Assembly (NCBI GenBank): GCA_037954235.1 | Contig: JBBMOA010000022.1 | Coordinates: 3,395,001-3,459,000, forward strand | Length of the DNA: 64,000 bases | Direction: 5' to 3' | From: Aulostomus chinensis | Lineage: Eukaryota > Chordata > Actinopteri > Syngnathiformes > Aulostomidae | Shown here: positions 1-11,700 of the stretch, in pieces | Layout: every line of letters begins with the position of its first letter | Position numbering within the stretch: position 1 is the stretch's first letter | Program-made: the position numbers and the translations under genes | The notes under the pieces: generated by a model | The model's input: only the letters and a program-made list of their open reading frames with translations | Database searches by the model: none | Told to the model about the DNA's origin: nothing

Positions 1-2
1 GC

Positions 3-3000
3 CCTCACGCCTGGAACTGGACCTTCGTCATCGTCACTGTGGTTCTCTGCTTCGTGTCCAGGGTCCTCGGTCAGTACGGAGAAGCGCAGCTCTGCTCTCG
101 AGACTGTGAATTTCGGCCTCAGGACACAGATTTTTAACTGCGATGAGTGGAGGCGCTGTGTCTCCCAGTTGTCCGTCAACCAATCTCGTTGATTTCTTCA
201 AATTTGGCGCAGACCTCCGCCTGGATACCAAGCTCGCTGTCCCCTCCCGTCCCTCTCACTCTCACAACCTCTCAGGAATTCCCAGACATTTCATAAACAG
301 ACCAAATATACTTGACTTTGTTTTTAGCAGGCTGTGCTAACGACGCAATTTCAAAACATTTACTGAAGAGGCGTCTCAGTAACACACGAATAAACCCACA
401 ACATGACACTCCATGTATTTGTATAACGAGGATACACGGTAGTACAAGTACACATTAGTTGGCTCTTTTAATAGCAGCGTCTTGTAGTCGCGCTAGTAAA
501 CGTGTCTTTATCTCCCCAGTGAAATCAAGACTTGTCTGATAAATTTTGCCTTTCTAGCCAAAGCGGCAATTTGTCAGCTTCTTCTTCTGTTTTCCAGGAG
601 TCGTCGGCCTCACGTACATCATCAATAAATTCCGTATCGTGAAGCTGACCAAGAAGGACCAGTTCATCGTGGCCTACGGTGGCCTGCGAGGTGCCATCGC
701 CTTCTCTCTGGGCTTCCTGCTGACTGAAACCAAGATGAAGGACATGTTCCTCACTGCCATCATCACCGTCATCTTTTTCACCGTCTTTGTCCAGGTGAGG
801 AAACGTGAAATAAGAGGAGGTTGGAAATGAATGGGGTTCAGTCTCCGTGTGATGGTGTGCTGGAGGGAGAGTCGAGTCTACCGAGCCTTGTGTGTTTCTA
901 GGGGATGACGATCAGGCCTCTGGTGGAGCTCCTGGCGGTGAAGAGGAAGAAGGAGAGCAAGGGATCCATAAATGAGGAGATTCACACGCAGGTGACCACG
1001 CTTTGACCACCTAAGCCAACCACAGATTTCTCAGCTCAGGGTTTTCTTGTGCAGTTCTTCCCAGTCTGCATCGTCAGTTGAACCGGTTCGACCGTCTGAG
1101 TCGGAATCTTACATTCGGGGCTGTGTTTTCTCTCTAGTTCCTGGATCATCTCCTCACGGGAATCGAAGACATCTGCGGTCATTATGGACATCATCACTGG
1201 AAAGACAAGTAGGATTTGTTTATGCTTCTAAACCTCATTTCCTGGTTTTGGGGAACCCGGGCAATGCTGGCTGGTCTAAAACAAGCGCTTAAACACATCT
1301 TACCCTGGTTTCTGCTGACTACCTGCACAGGTGTAGCTTCAGCCACTCACAGTTGGGACAGAAGGACTACAAATATGGCTTCAACGAGAGCATCTCGTCA
1401 GTAACGGGACTGGAGCTCCTACTGGTGTTTAATCTGGTCTCATGAATGGTTCGACTGGCCGACATCAGTCAACACTGAAGACGTGTTTGACGTGTCCTGC
1501 TCTCGCCGTTGTTGGATATGAGCTTCACACTCTGCCGTTCCATGTTAGCATTTAACAGTGTAGTGAGGTCATTTAGCCACACGGGTCTGCGTTTGGCCAC
1601 CTGCCAACAGAACCGCCTCTGGACCGAACAGCGGACAGGTAACACGGGAATGAAAGTAACGGTTCATTTGCATGGCTGTTGTTTCTGCTGCCCAGGCTGA
1701 ACCGCTTCAACAAGGCCTACGTGAAGAGGTGGCTGATCGCAGGCGAGCGCTCCACGGAGCCCCAGCTCATCTCCTTCTACAACAAGATGGAGATGAAGCA
1801 GGCCATGATGCTGGTGGAGAGCGGCAGCTCTGCTAAGCTGTCCTCCATGGTCTCCATGCAGTAAGTATCTGTCATGGCGGCAGCGTTCTTCACAGTGCCA
1901 GACATCAGAAGAGGTTCCACTCCTGCGCTGACATGGGGTTTGTGAAATAGTCGACAGGAGAGGACGACAACATGGCGGGCTCTGACCTACCTCCTGGAAA
2001 TACGATGCACAGTGCTTCAGTTGACCCGTAAAAAACAATTCTGAGTGTTGTTTTCATTCCTTCTGACGATTCAACCTAAATTCTACACAGCGGATTTTAA
2101 AACCTAGGAAAATTTATAGACTAATTTGTTGTTTTTACGAGCCTTAAGTGTGTTTCCCGCAGAAACATCCAGCCCAGAGAGCCGACCAGACCGCGGGCGA
2201 TTCCCAGCATCTCCAAGAGTCGCGAGGAGGAGATCCGTAAGATCCTGCGAGCCAACATGCAGAAGACCAGACAGAGGGTAGGAAAGACATGAGGAGGTGG
2301 TGGTGGTGGTGGTGGTGGTGGTGGTGGTGATGATGTCTTTACTGTCAATGTTGGTGCTCCTCAGCTTCGCTCCTACAGCAGACACGACCTGATGATCGAC
2401 CCCTTTGAGGACAACGTGAGTGAGGTTCGCCTCAGGAAGCAGAGGGTGGAGATGGAGAGGAGGGTGAGTTTGGCTTCTGTCTGTAGATGTGGAGCGAAGG
2501 CGCAGAGCTGCCGCCGCCCGAAGGGCTGGCTCGCCACCTCTCAGGGCTGGCTCGCCACCTCTCAGGGCTGGCTCGCCACCTCTCAGGGCTGGCTCGCCAC
2601 CTCTCAGGGCTGGCTCGCCACCTCTCAGGGCTGGCTCGCCACCTCTCAGGGCTGGCTCGCCACCTCTCAGGGATTCATCTAAATAATGAGCTGATTCAAA
2701 TGTAAAATGGGACATGTTGGGATTTCCAACTAGTTATCCGACTCTTTTCTCCTCCGCAGATGAGTCACTACCTCACCGTCCCTGCAAACCGCCTGGAAAC
2801 GCCCCCCGCTAGGAAAGTCTGCTTTGATTCAGGTCAGCAAAACATGCGATGCAGAAGTTCATATGAAGGACAAGGTAGCTTTTTATGCTTTAGTTTCACA
2901 GTGAATCTACGTTCCCGGCACCTTCACGCGTGTGAGCAGACACCGATGAGATGTTGTGGCTGAAACGAGGCAGTTTCATCAAGCTGGTGGAGAGAAGGAG

Positions 3001-4045
3001 TCCAAGACCAACCTCAACAACAACCGCTCTTTAATATTTAATGAAGACTGGAGGACACATCCTAATGCTTTGTCTCCGTTAAGAGCATCTCTATAATTAG
3101 TTCTTCGCTGAAGCTTTAATAATGCAGGAAGAGGAAACCAAATAGTGTGGAAAAGTGTAACCAATCACGGTTCTGATCAGAAACGAATCCAAAATACGCA
3201 CAGGAAGATTCCATTTTACAGCGATGCTTCACACAAAAAAGCTCACAAGTAGAAGCGATGATGTAAAAGAGTGGGTGTCCCTCCTGCATCACGTCTTTGT
3301 TACCCCTGAAAGCAGAACGATCCAGCCGTTTAGCTTGAAGCTGATGGTGCGAAACTGCCCAACAAGGGCATCGTATGGTTTAATCCACGCCTTCGTTATC
3401 CGCCGTGTCCTCACGTATCCACTCACACTTTTGACTCGAGCTAAAATCAAACGGCAGCACTTCTGGTCCTGTGTCGTTTCTTTTTAGCTCAAATCAAAAC
3501 TCTGTGGTTTATACTGGACTTTGTGTTTGAGAGTTTGTAAACTGATGTTTTTGGGCAGGTTGTTTTATTGCTCTTGTCAGCTGCCATTTGCTTCAAGCCA
3601 AATCTACGTGGCCCGCTCTTTCTGCACGGAGAAGTAATGCAGGGGGGAAAAAAAGTAACCATCGTGAGCTCAAGACTCTTATTTGTGAGCGTTGTACTTG
3701 TTAGTGTGAAGTATCCCTTTTTAGGGGTGGTCATGAGTGGTTACATGCTCCATAGTAAAAGGCCTCACCAGGCAGAAACGCTGCCTGTAAGAAAGACTAA
3801 CACGTCGCTGCATCCGTCTCCCAGAACACCAGGTTTACACCTACGATGACAGCGAGAGCCCCAGAGGGCCTGCAGCTCGGCCCGATCCCAGCCCTCCTGA
3901 TGCCGTCAGCCTGTTGAGCGAATCCCCCCGGCGGGCCAATCGGGGCAGCGAACAGGAAGGGCAGGATCAACTGAAACTGGCACGCGTCCTCAGCGACCCT
4001 GGTCCGAAGAAGAACGAAGGAGGGAACAGCTTCTTCCTCCCCTGA
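3..4045 (+). CDS. slc9a1: Na+/H+ exchanger 1-like (NHE1 family), 3' part of the gene
   Basis: Plasma-membrane electroneutral Na+/H+ antiporter that controls cell pH and volume; the 5' exons lie left of the window. Exons read as 3-69, 598-794, 902-991, 1138-1208, 1696-1860, 2163-2277, 2365-2463, 2760-2832 and 3825-4045, all in phase; a possible extra exon at 1331-1396 is listed separately. Visible parts in order: the last membrane segments (PHAWNWTF; GGLRGAIAFSLGF; FLTAIITVIFFTVFVQ); the start of the cytosolic tail (EDICGHYGHHHWKDK); the CHP-binding helix (LNRFNKAYVKRWLIAGERS); and the calmodulin/lipid-binding basic stretch (KTRQRLRSYSRH). The tail ends SFFLP then TGA at 4043-4045. Family knowledge places regulation in this tail. 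The call to NHE1 rather than NHE2-5 rests on the tail motifs; which fish paralogue (a or b) is not resolved. Confidence 0.9.
1331..1396 (+). other. slc9a1: Candidate cassette exon in slc9a1 (66 nt, in frame)
   Basis: Between the exons ending at 1208 (phase 2) and starting at 1696 there is a 66-nt open block. It has a good acceptor (pyrimidine-rich tract, TGCTGAC branch-like site, CACAG) and a GTCAGT donor. It is phase-matched on both sides, has no stop, and would add 22 residues beginning CSFSHSQLGQKDYKYG just before the CHP-binding helix. I do not recognise this segment from other NHE1 proteins, so it could be a lineage-specific alternative exon or chance. Confidence 0.35.
2295..2334 (+). 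repeat. (GGT)n microsatellite in slc9a1 intron
   Basis: An uninterrupted run of GGT triplets ending in GATGATG lies between the coding exons at 2163-2277 and 2365-2463. No other content is seen there. Confidence 0.9.
2523..2669 (+). repeat. 21-bp minisatellite, 7 identical units, slc9a1 intron
   Basis: Seven head-to-tail copies of a 21-bp unit (starts GGGCTGGCTCGCC, ends ACCTCTCA) with no visible difference between units. The unit is a multiple of three and lacks stops in several frames, so long artificial reading frames cross it on both strands. It sits in the intron between the exons ending at 2463 and starting at 2760. Confidence 0.95.
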
Positions 4046-6420
4046 TGAAGCGCGTGTCCACCGTTCTTGAGATCACCCTGACGGTAGGGGGTGTGTCATC
4101 TGTTGCTCCTCAAGAGCGGCGTTCCCCTCGTGTTGCAGAGCAAAACTTTATTTCCGACAAACCTTGTATGCAAATTGTTTGTAGTGCCTCACGAATGGGA
4201 TGTTGGAAAGTTCCAGCACAGGATGTGGGAGAACAAACTCGGAAGATCCCACTCGGGAATGTGGGAGGTTAGACAAGACCTTGTGACCTCACTTTGTCTG
4301 GTGTTTGTGTTCAAATTTACTCGCTCCGTGCACAAATGTGTCACTCGAACGTTGATTTAGGTCACACTCATGAGATCAGGTGACTAAAAAAAACAACAAC
4401 CCACTTTGCTTTTTTTTTTTCATTGTTGTGTATCTGTTGTGAAGCTGAACGGAGGTGTGCTAATACACGAAGCTAACCAGCTGGTCTCTGTGGGTCTCTG
4501 ATGCGGCACAGAGGAGAGATGGGGTCTATCTTCTTGTCTGAGGAGGATGCACAATAAGCACCTCCCCCCACCCCACCCCCAAAAACAAATATCGGCGTGT
4601 TCCTTTAACGCTGCTGTCGCTGTTTCTTATCAGTGTTGACAAGATTATTTGTCCCTGTTTCTGGATTTTGTCAGCAGAAAAAGCGCAGCCTTTCCGGAGG
4701 CGGCCATGTTGTCTGTTGATCGTTATGTGAGGTTCTGAACTCGGAACTCACCAGCTGCCTCAACACACGATGAGCACAGTGATTAATTTTCATGTCTTGC
4801 TTTTGTAATATTTCATGACGCATGTGGATTTTTGTCCTGTGTTCTTCTTGTGTTCAGTACCAAAGCACAGACCACTGGCCAATTTTCTATTTAGAACGTG
4901 TATAACCGCCTGAGGAGGGAGAGAGAGAGCGCTTGTTTTAGCCTGCCAGAAGCACCAGATGGGTGGAGATTATCCCCTCCAAGGGGGGCATCATCAGCAC
5001 AGATAAAACCAGTTATCGCATCGATTCTCACTCTCTGTATCTGTTATTTCTGCTGTGTGCCAGCACCGGCTGATGAGTGCACCGCGTCTAGATGTTTCTT
5101 TACGTCTCAAATATGTCGCCTGTCCACCAAAGAACAAGGATCAGTTTGCTTTTAGCCGCGGTGGCTGAGACAAACTGGACTCTCGGCAGTAAATGAGAGT
5201 TTTGCTTTGAGGTGATGGCCACGCTTCCCGCTGACGTGACCTTTAGCCTCACCTTTAGCGCCTGTTGGATGGATTAATGTGAAATCTGATACGTTTCCAT
5301 GTCATCAGGATGCATTTTTTATCACTTCACTAACTTTTAAAGTACCGCCATAATCAGTTTGTCAAGCAATTGATGTCCTAATATTTGCTAAACTACTGAC
5401 ATTGTTCTAAGCTGTACTTTATATTTAAATCGGGGATGCACCGATCATGAACTTCTGGCCTGATATGGATTTTAAAATGGTAGTTTGGGGGATGGCCTAC
5501 GCCGATGGGTTACCTTCCCTCTTCTGTGCCCTGAAAACCAGAGGGGACACTGAACCATTTTGAGCTCGTTATCACTCCATCCTTGAGAACAAATTTGACA
5601 CATTTGTGAAACCGCAAGATGTAACACAAAAACTGACGCTTGTCCAGTGCACCCCTCATTTAAGTGAGCCGATGTTGGCCTGCCAGTCACATGCTGATGT
5701 GACGAGCATGTGAAGACGACTGCGGACGGTCTTGCTCATCTCGTGTGTCTTTAAACTTGCGACTGATTGAGAGGAGCCCCGTCAGAAATGTTTGTGTGTT
5801 TTATGTTTAAATATCGGACTTTAATGTCAATCCTAAAACACCGCGGGAAGGTTGAACTTTCTGAGAACCGAAGCGGGAGTCAAGAATGCTTTAAAAAAAA
5901 CAAAAACAAAACCCCGAACCTGCATCTGTGTTTGAGTGGATGTCTGCGTCAGAGCTGATCAGTGTTTTTTATCCTCGCAAACGTGGCTGCACGACTTTAT
6001 CTCAGGGACCGCCCATCACTGCCTAACAGCCGCCAAAGTGTTCCTGCTCACCGCGTCCTCCGCATGGGAGTTAAACTAACGACTGCTAAGAGCTTCAGTG
6101 ACATTCCAGCAGTTGTTGGCGTTGTCGGATGTAATCATGGCACATATCTTGTGTGTGTGTGTGTGTGTTTGTGTTTTTTTTAATGAAATGCAGGTGTGTT
6201 TGTTCTTGGTTGCGAGCATCACGACTTTAGGTGGGATTAAAGACTGAGACGCAGCTCTCATGTCGGCACTGCACTGCGGGAGCCGTTGCTACTTGCACGT
6301 TTGCCTTAAAAATGTTTTGCTTTTTGTGTTTGTGCCAATTGAAGTATTTTTATATTTTGAAAAGAAACATATTTGTCGAATGAAGAAAAGCTGAAATAAA
6401 GGTTTGTCATTATCTACTAT
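4046..6420 (+). other. slc9a1: slc9a1 3' UTR
   Basis: About 2.4 kb without a credible coding exon runs from the stop codon to a polyadenylation signal AATAAA at 6395-6400. A short TG run lies at 6151-6168. The long 3' UTR is an inference from the absence of another gene and the position of the signal; an earlier polyadenylation site cannot be excluded. Confidence 0.6.
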
Positions 6421-6636
6421 CAAAGATTTGGGTTTGCTGTTGTTTTTTTTGAGATTTTAGAAGAAAAAAAATGGAAAAAAGTGTTGAATCATGCACTTTT
6501 ACTTGGATAACTGGACACAAATACATGTATTTATCTGTGTTTGGTCTGTAAATCCTCATTAATCTCAGCCCTTGTGGCTCACTGGAAATTCCAGTTCAAA
6601 TAACAGGGAGTTTAAATCCCCGACCTGCCAACCAGC

Positions 6637-6663
6637 TGTGTGTGTGTGTGTGTGTGTGTGTGT
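6637..6663 (+). repeat. (TG)n microsatellite upstream of fabp10
   Basis: A TG dinucleotide run lies about 70 bp before the fabp10-like start codon, in the presumed promoter or 5' UTR. No TATA box is evident between it and the ATG. Confidence 0.85.
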
Positions 6664-6733
6664 GGTGTGTATGAGATGAGATGATGACAACAAGGACACC
6701 AAACATCTTCAGGCGAGCAACACGACCGGCAGC

Positions 6734-8175
6734 ATGGACTTCAACGGCACCTGGAAAGTTTATTCTGAGGAAAATCTGGAGGAGTTCCTGAAAGCAGTGG
6801 GTAAGAACGTCTTATTATTCACCTTTTAAAGAAGGGATTCTTGTCTTCCTGCAAACATTCTTCCTCGCGTGTCCTTTAAGATGCTCCTGAAATGGTGGTG
6901 AAGATGCGTAAGGAGGTGAAGCCGCTGATGGTGATCGAGCAGACGGGCCAGGACTTCACCTTCACGATGAAGATGCCCATGTGCACCAAAGTCCACTCGT
7001 TCAGCATCGGGAAGGAGACCGAAATGACGACGCTGGACGGCAGGAAGATGAAAGTAACGGGAGAACCTCGCACTCAAACTTATTAACGCTGAAGTGAAGT
7101 CACATCTGTGCTGATGATGCCAATGTCTCTTCATCCATCAAGTTATTCTTGAGTCAGCTGCTTTTACTGCATTTTAAAATCTTCCCCCGCTCAAAAAATC
7201 TGCTTGCTTGGATTTTGAGCTTCGCGGAGCAGAAATGATGTGTGTCATCTTATTCTGTGCTTCTTTTCTTGATTTATTATCTGCGGTTCTACATCTCTGC
7301 CCTCATTTATATCATTTCTGCATCTGCAGGCCAGTAAAGATTCACACGCTCATGTCAGCTGTGGCCTCACTGCTGTCACAAATCTTGCTCCAGTATATTT
7401 TATCTTTTTATTCCTCAGATTTTGGTCTGCATTTATTTATTTTTTAGTGCGCGTCACGTTCTGTTCTCTTCACTCTGATTCAAGTGGGAGGCAGAGATCC
7501 ACATTCTAACTGAGAAATAAACAAAATGTGCATAGGTATGAGGTTGATGTCAGAAAACCAGAGGATGAAAATTTTGCAAGATAACTTAAATTTGTTGGTA
7601 CCAAATATGTGTGTCGCATCAAGCATGGAGGGGTTTCTCAGCCATCAGTAAATACCCTCTCGTCAATGAACTCAGTGATGCAACGCGTTTGTCTGTTCTC
7701 CACCAGTGCACCGTCAGCGAGGATCCGAGCGGGAGGCTGATCGCCGAGACTGACAAGTTCACCTCAGTCCGAGAAATCCAAGGAGAGGAAATGGTGGAGG
7801 TCAGTCACCACATTTACCTCAAACTGGTGCGTTTAAAGCCTCCACCAAAGCTGCGTTCCAATCTGGTTTAAAGATGTGAACAGAAGTCTAAAAAAGGTGA
7901 AAATCATTGGCTGAAACAACGCCTCATTCACCTCTTTAGGCTTCCTTAAGTTTCACTCAAATGGCATTTTAATGTGTTGCAGTTTTGCTTTTACTTCCTG
8001 TTCAGATGAGTTTCATGTATAATGTGTAAGTCAGTGCACTGTTGAACTGCATATTAGAGTTTTAGAAATTAAAAAAAAGAGTTTTATTATGTTCATCTTT
8101 CTCTCTTGTCTTTCACGCCTCCAGACTCTCACCGCCGGCTCTGTAACTTTCATCGGCAGAAGTAAGCGTGTCTAG
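6734..8175 (+). CDS. fabp10: Liver-type basic fatty-acid/bile-acid binding protein (FABP10 family)
   Basis: Small cytosolic lipid carrier of the intracellular lipid-binding protein family; FABP10 binds bile acids and fatty acids in liver of non-mammalian vertebrates. The four exons 6734-6800, 6881-7053, 7707-7799 and 8125-8175 show the classic FABP gene plan, including the invariant 173-nt second exon, and give 127 residues, the family's usual length. The protein starts MDFNGTWKVYSEENLEEFLK (the N-terminal GTW signature). It carries FSIGKETEMTTLDGRKMK and GEEMVETLTAG, typical of the barrel strands, and ends FIGRSKRV before TAG. A polyadenylation signal AATAAA follows at 8256-8261. The gene lies about 330 bp after the slc9a1 poly(A) signal. 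Assignment to fabp10a or fabp10b is not resolved. Confidence 0.9.
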
Positions 8176-8261
8176 GTGTCACCTGGCAGCTCAGGAATCA
8201 GCCTCACGCGAGAGGTCATGTGGATGAAACCCAATCATTAATCAAAATAACTATCAATAAA

Positions 8262-8775
8262 CACGTATTTGCAAATGAAAAAAGCGGAGTCTGTTTCTGC
8301 TTGTTTTTTGACGTCAAAGAGCATCATTTCAGTGTCATCTCAGTGTTCTGTGAGAACAATGTCACAATCTGGGGTCAAATTAAAAAAAAAAAAAGTAAAA
8401 TAGAATGAGGAAATCAAATGGATTAAATCTAATGATTAAAGTCAGAACCTTGGTACCAAAGTCAGAGATTAGGCAGAGAGGATTTGTGACACCACACAAC
8501 CTGGGACCCCTCAAACCCCAAACAATTTAGAAAAAAAAATTGCCATCAGCCACGGTAAACGTATTATGTCCCCATAAAAGCTCATTATTACACCATACTA
8601 ATGGTGTAATTACACGTTAGAGGGCGCTGTGAGTTATTGCCGCTGTTCAATACGCAGCGAAGAAGACACAGAAGGCGGCTAAAAGGAAGAGCGCCTGCGC
8701 CTGAAGCTGCATATTTTTCACACTTCAAATTTATCCCTCTCCGTTAACGACTTTCTGTAGGCCGCTTGTAACTCT
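8262..8775. other. Intergenic spacer and srsf10 promoter/5' UTR
   Basis: About 0.5 kb between the fabp10 poly(A) signal and the srsf10 ATG. It holds a short perfect inverted repeat at 8587-8610 (10-bp arms ATTACACCAT) and becomes GC-richer towards 8640-8775, as expected for a housekeeping promoter without a TATA box. No gene is seen. Confidence 0.5.
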
Positions 8776-11700
8776 ATGGCCAGATACATGCGGCCCCCCA
8801 ACACGTCTTTGTTTGTCAGAAACATTTCTGACGAGTCCAGGTGAGTCCCCGTTCAGTACCACAGCTACTAACGTGAACGGCGGTTAGCTGCGTTAGCCTA
8901 GCAGCTAGCTCGTCTAGCCGCTTTAAAACCAGTCTCACGTTACGTTTGGCTTTTAACTAAATAACTGCTGGATTTGGGGAATACTTTTGAACCAGTTGTT
9001 AATGGCTTGTTGCAGGCAAAACAAAACAAAAAGAGATCGTATGTATGTGTGTCTTTGTCCTGGTGGCGTTTCTTTGTTTGCGTTTCTGTTGCGCGTTGAC
9101 GGTGCTGCTCAAGCTAATGCTAACAACATTTCGGAGAAAAGTTTAAATCAAAAAGCCGTATATGTTCGTGATATTGTCTCATTTATTCAATGCAATATCT
9201 GGATTTTGAAAAGGTGACTGTGATGGCCTCATGCTCTGGATGTTTGTATGATAGGATTTAGTTTTACAGTTTAATCCAGCTGTAGATTTTAATGGTGTGA
9301 CATGTTTGGGGTTTCACTGAATTACCCTTTACAAAAAATTTAAATTAAATCAACAAAAAATTAATTTAGGCAATTTAATATTGATCACACAATTAAACTT
9401 TGAAGACGGCATCAGATGAGGAGGATTTAATTATTTGTATCATCTTTATAGATGAGTCACTGGACCATAAAGGGCCCTCCAAAACACTAATTTTACAGAC
9501 CAAGTAATGAAGAGATTTTCTTGGATTTGGTATTGACTCATAATATCAAGGAAAAAAATCTGGCTTTATTAAAATGACTCGAATTGATCCCAGTTGAAGT
9601 TACTGATTACCTCCCACAATGTTGAATAAATGTTGGGAAGCAAATGTTAACTCATGTGTTTTCAATCTGGATCAAATCAAGAAGAGGAGCAGTGTTCCTC
9701 TCTCTGGTCTGAGGTTTCATCAGGAACCTGAGTAGAGAAATGAGCATGATCATGTTTTTGCTTTGAATTAACTTGAAGTGGAGAAATAAAATGCTGGGTT
9801 GAAGAATGTCACCATGCTTTTTCTTGTGCTGGGATGAGCAACAGGTGGTAGCTCCGCTCTAATTGAAACAGATTAAATTACACAAACGTGTGGACAGATT
9901 GACAGCACGTCGGGTAAAAGGAAGATGTCTTGTTTGGTGAAGTGTTCCTGGTGCTGCGTTGACGTGGAATCATTCAGAGGGAAAGCACTTCCTGGATTGA
10001 TGTGGCGTCGTTCATCTTGTCAGCTACTTGGTACCAGGAGGATTTCAAACCCTTTTTCTGGAAAATTAGGTGTTGTTGCCACGGAAGTATTGGCCTCTCG
10101 TGGTCGATCGGCCATCTCCCCTCCTGTGTGAGAGAGCAGTGTAACGTCCGTTAGGAAATTCCTTGGCAGAGGGATACAAGTATAAAAATAATCCACTTTG
10201 CTGTTTCCATCCGCCTGAGTCCATGTGAACGCAGCGTTAAGCTCACCGGCCAGTTGCTCTCCCAGCTGTTACTGGTTGAGGAATGTCTCTGATGGTCAGT
10301 TGAGTCATAATTGTATTTACGGTGTTCAGGCCTGAGGATTTGCGGCGTGAGTTTGGCCGCTATGGGCCAGTAGTAGATGTCTACATCCCACTTGACTTCT
10401 ATACACGTCAACCAAGAGGATTTGCATACATTCAATATCCTTTCCCAGCAACTTCTAACTGTCTCTGTGCTTGTGCTGCTAACAGATTCTTATTTCCTTC
10501 CAGCAGAGAAGATTTGCAGTTCTGATGTTTTCTTTTCTTGGTTTTGATTTGATTAAATATCTAACACCCGTATTTCTCTGTTATTGCTTCAGAAAATGTA
10601 AAAGCATCCCGTTGTGGAACCGGCCACAAAGAGTAACAAAGACCCGTATAGAGTAGCTGTAAAGACAAGTCACACAGACCTTCAGGATCAGAGGGAGGGG
10701 AAAAGGTTGAAAAGAGAAAGTAAAGCATGAAGAGGAAAAGGGAACGGAGACAAAGCTTGGATATGGCGACAAAGAATGGGGAAAAGAAAAGAGGTTTAAG
10801 AGGAAAAGGCAAGCAGGAAACCCAAGTCTCTCTGGGAGTCGATTAAAGAGTGTAAAGATCAAGATGAAGTTCAAAGTCAAGCACGGGCAAGGTAACGAGT
10901 CTGAATTATTTTGTATCCTCCCAAGACAAATCCACTAATTTGACATGACGACAAAATCAGCTTTCCCTGTGATATCGATGGCATTTTAATTTCAATCAAA
11001 GCAATTTAATCGACTATTAATGTATTTGACTTGTGTTTACATTGATCGTCGGATCATAATTTGTATGTGTTTGAAAAGGTTGCTTCATCTTTTATCTCTA
11101 CAAAAACAACCTGCCGAGCATGTTTGTTACTGTTTTATTTCCCTTGTCTGACAGTGTCAAGCACTCTGTTATTGCTGGTCTGTTTTTTGCCTAATAAATC
11201 AGGCCACACAAATTAAGCACCATGTTTGATGGAAAGCCTCCATTCCTCCCATCCTGAAGAGCTAACGTGAACAGCAGAGAGACAAAACCTTACGAACCTC
11301 CACCAAGTGCAGAACAGTCGTTGTTGCTTTGCTCACCGTCCTTGTTTGAGAGAGAGAGAGAGAGACAGACACAGAGAGACACAGAGAGAGAAAACATTGT
11401 CAATTTGTGTGGCCTTCCCCAAAAATGAGAGCATACAAAACCTTAACCACTCAGCATGTTTGAAGATGTGCGTGATGCCGAGGATGCTCTTCACAGCCTG
11501 GACAGGAAGTGGGTGTGTGGTCGGCAGATTGAAATCCAGTTTGCTCAAGGAGATCGAAAGAGTAGGTTTCCTCTTTTCCTTTCTGTTTTTAAAGCTCTTT
11601 AAATTCAAGTGAAAGCGTCTTAGCCTTCAGGCTTCCTCATCTCTGTCTGCGTCAGCACCGAATCAGATGAAGGCGAAGGAGAGGCGATCCCCGGGCAGAT

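Noticed and set aside
2523..2669. Possible CRISPR array (regular 21-bp repeats)
   Set aside because: Head-to-tail repeats without spacers in a vertebrate intron; it is a minisatellite.
2104..2715. 203-codon minus-strand open frame with repeated ALRGGEP
   Set aside because: It is produced by the 21-bp minisatellite and GGT repeat inside slc9a1 introns and overlaps real plus-strand exons.
11451..11454. AG acceptor (TCAG) for the srsf10 exon at 11458
   Set aside because: In frame, but it would change RNP1 from RGFAYIQF to a form with an extra residue; kept only as a possible minor acceptor.
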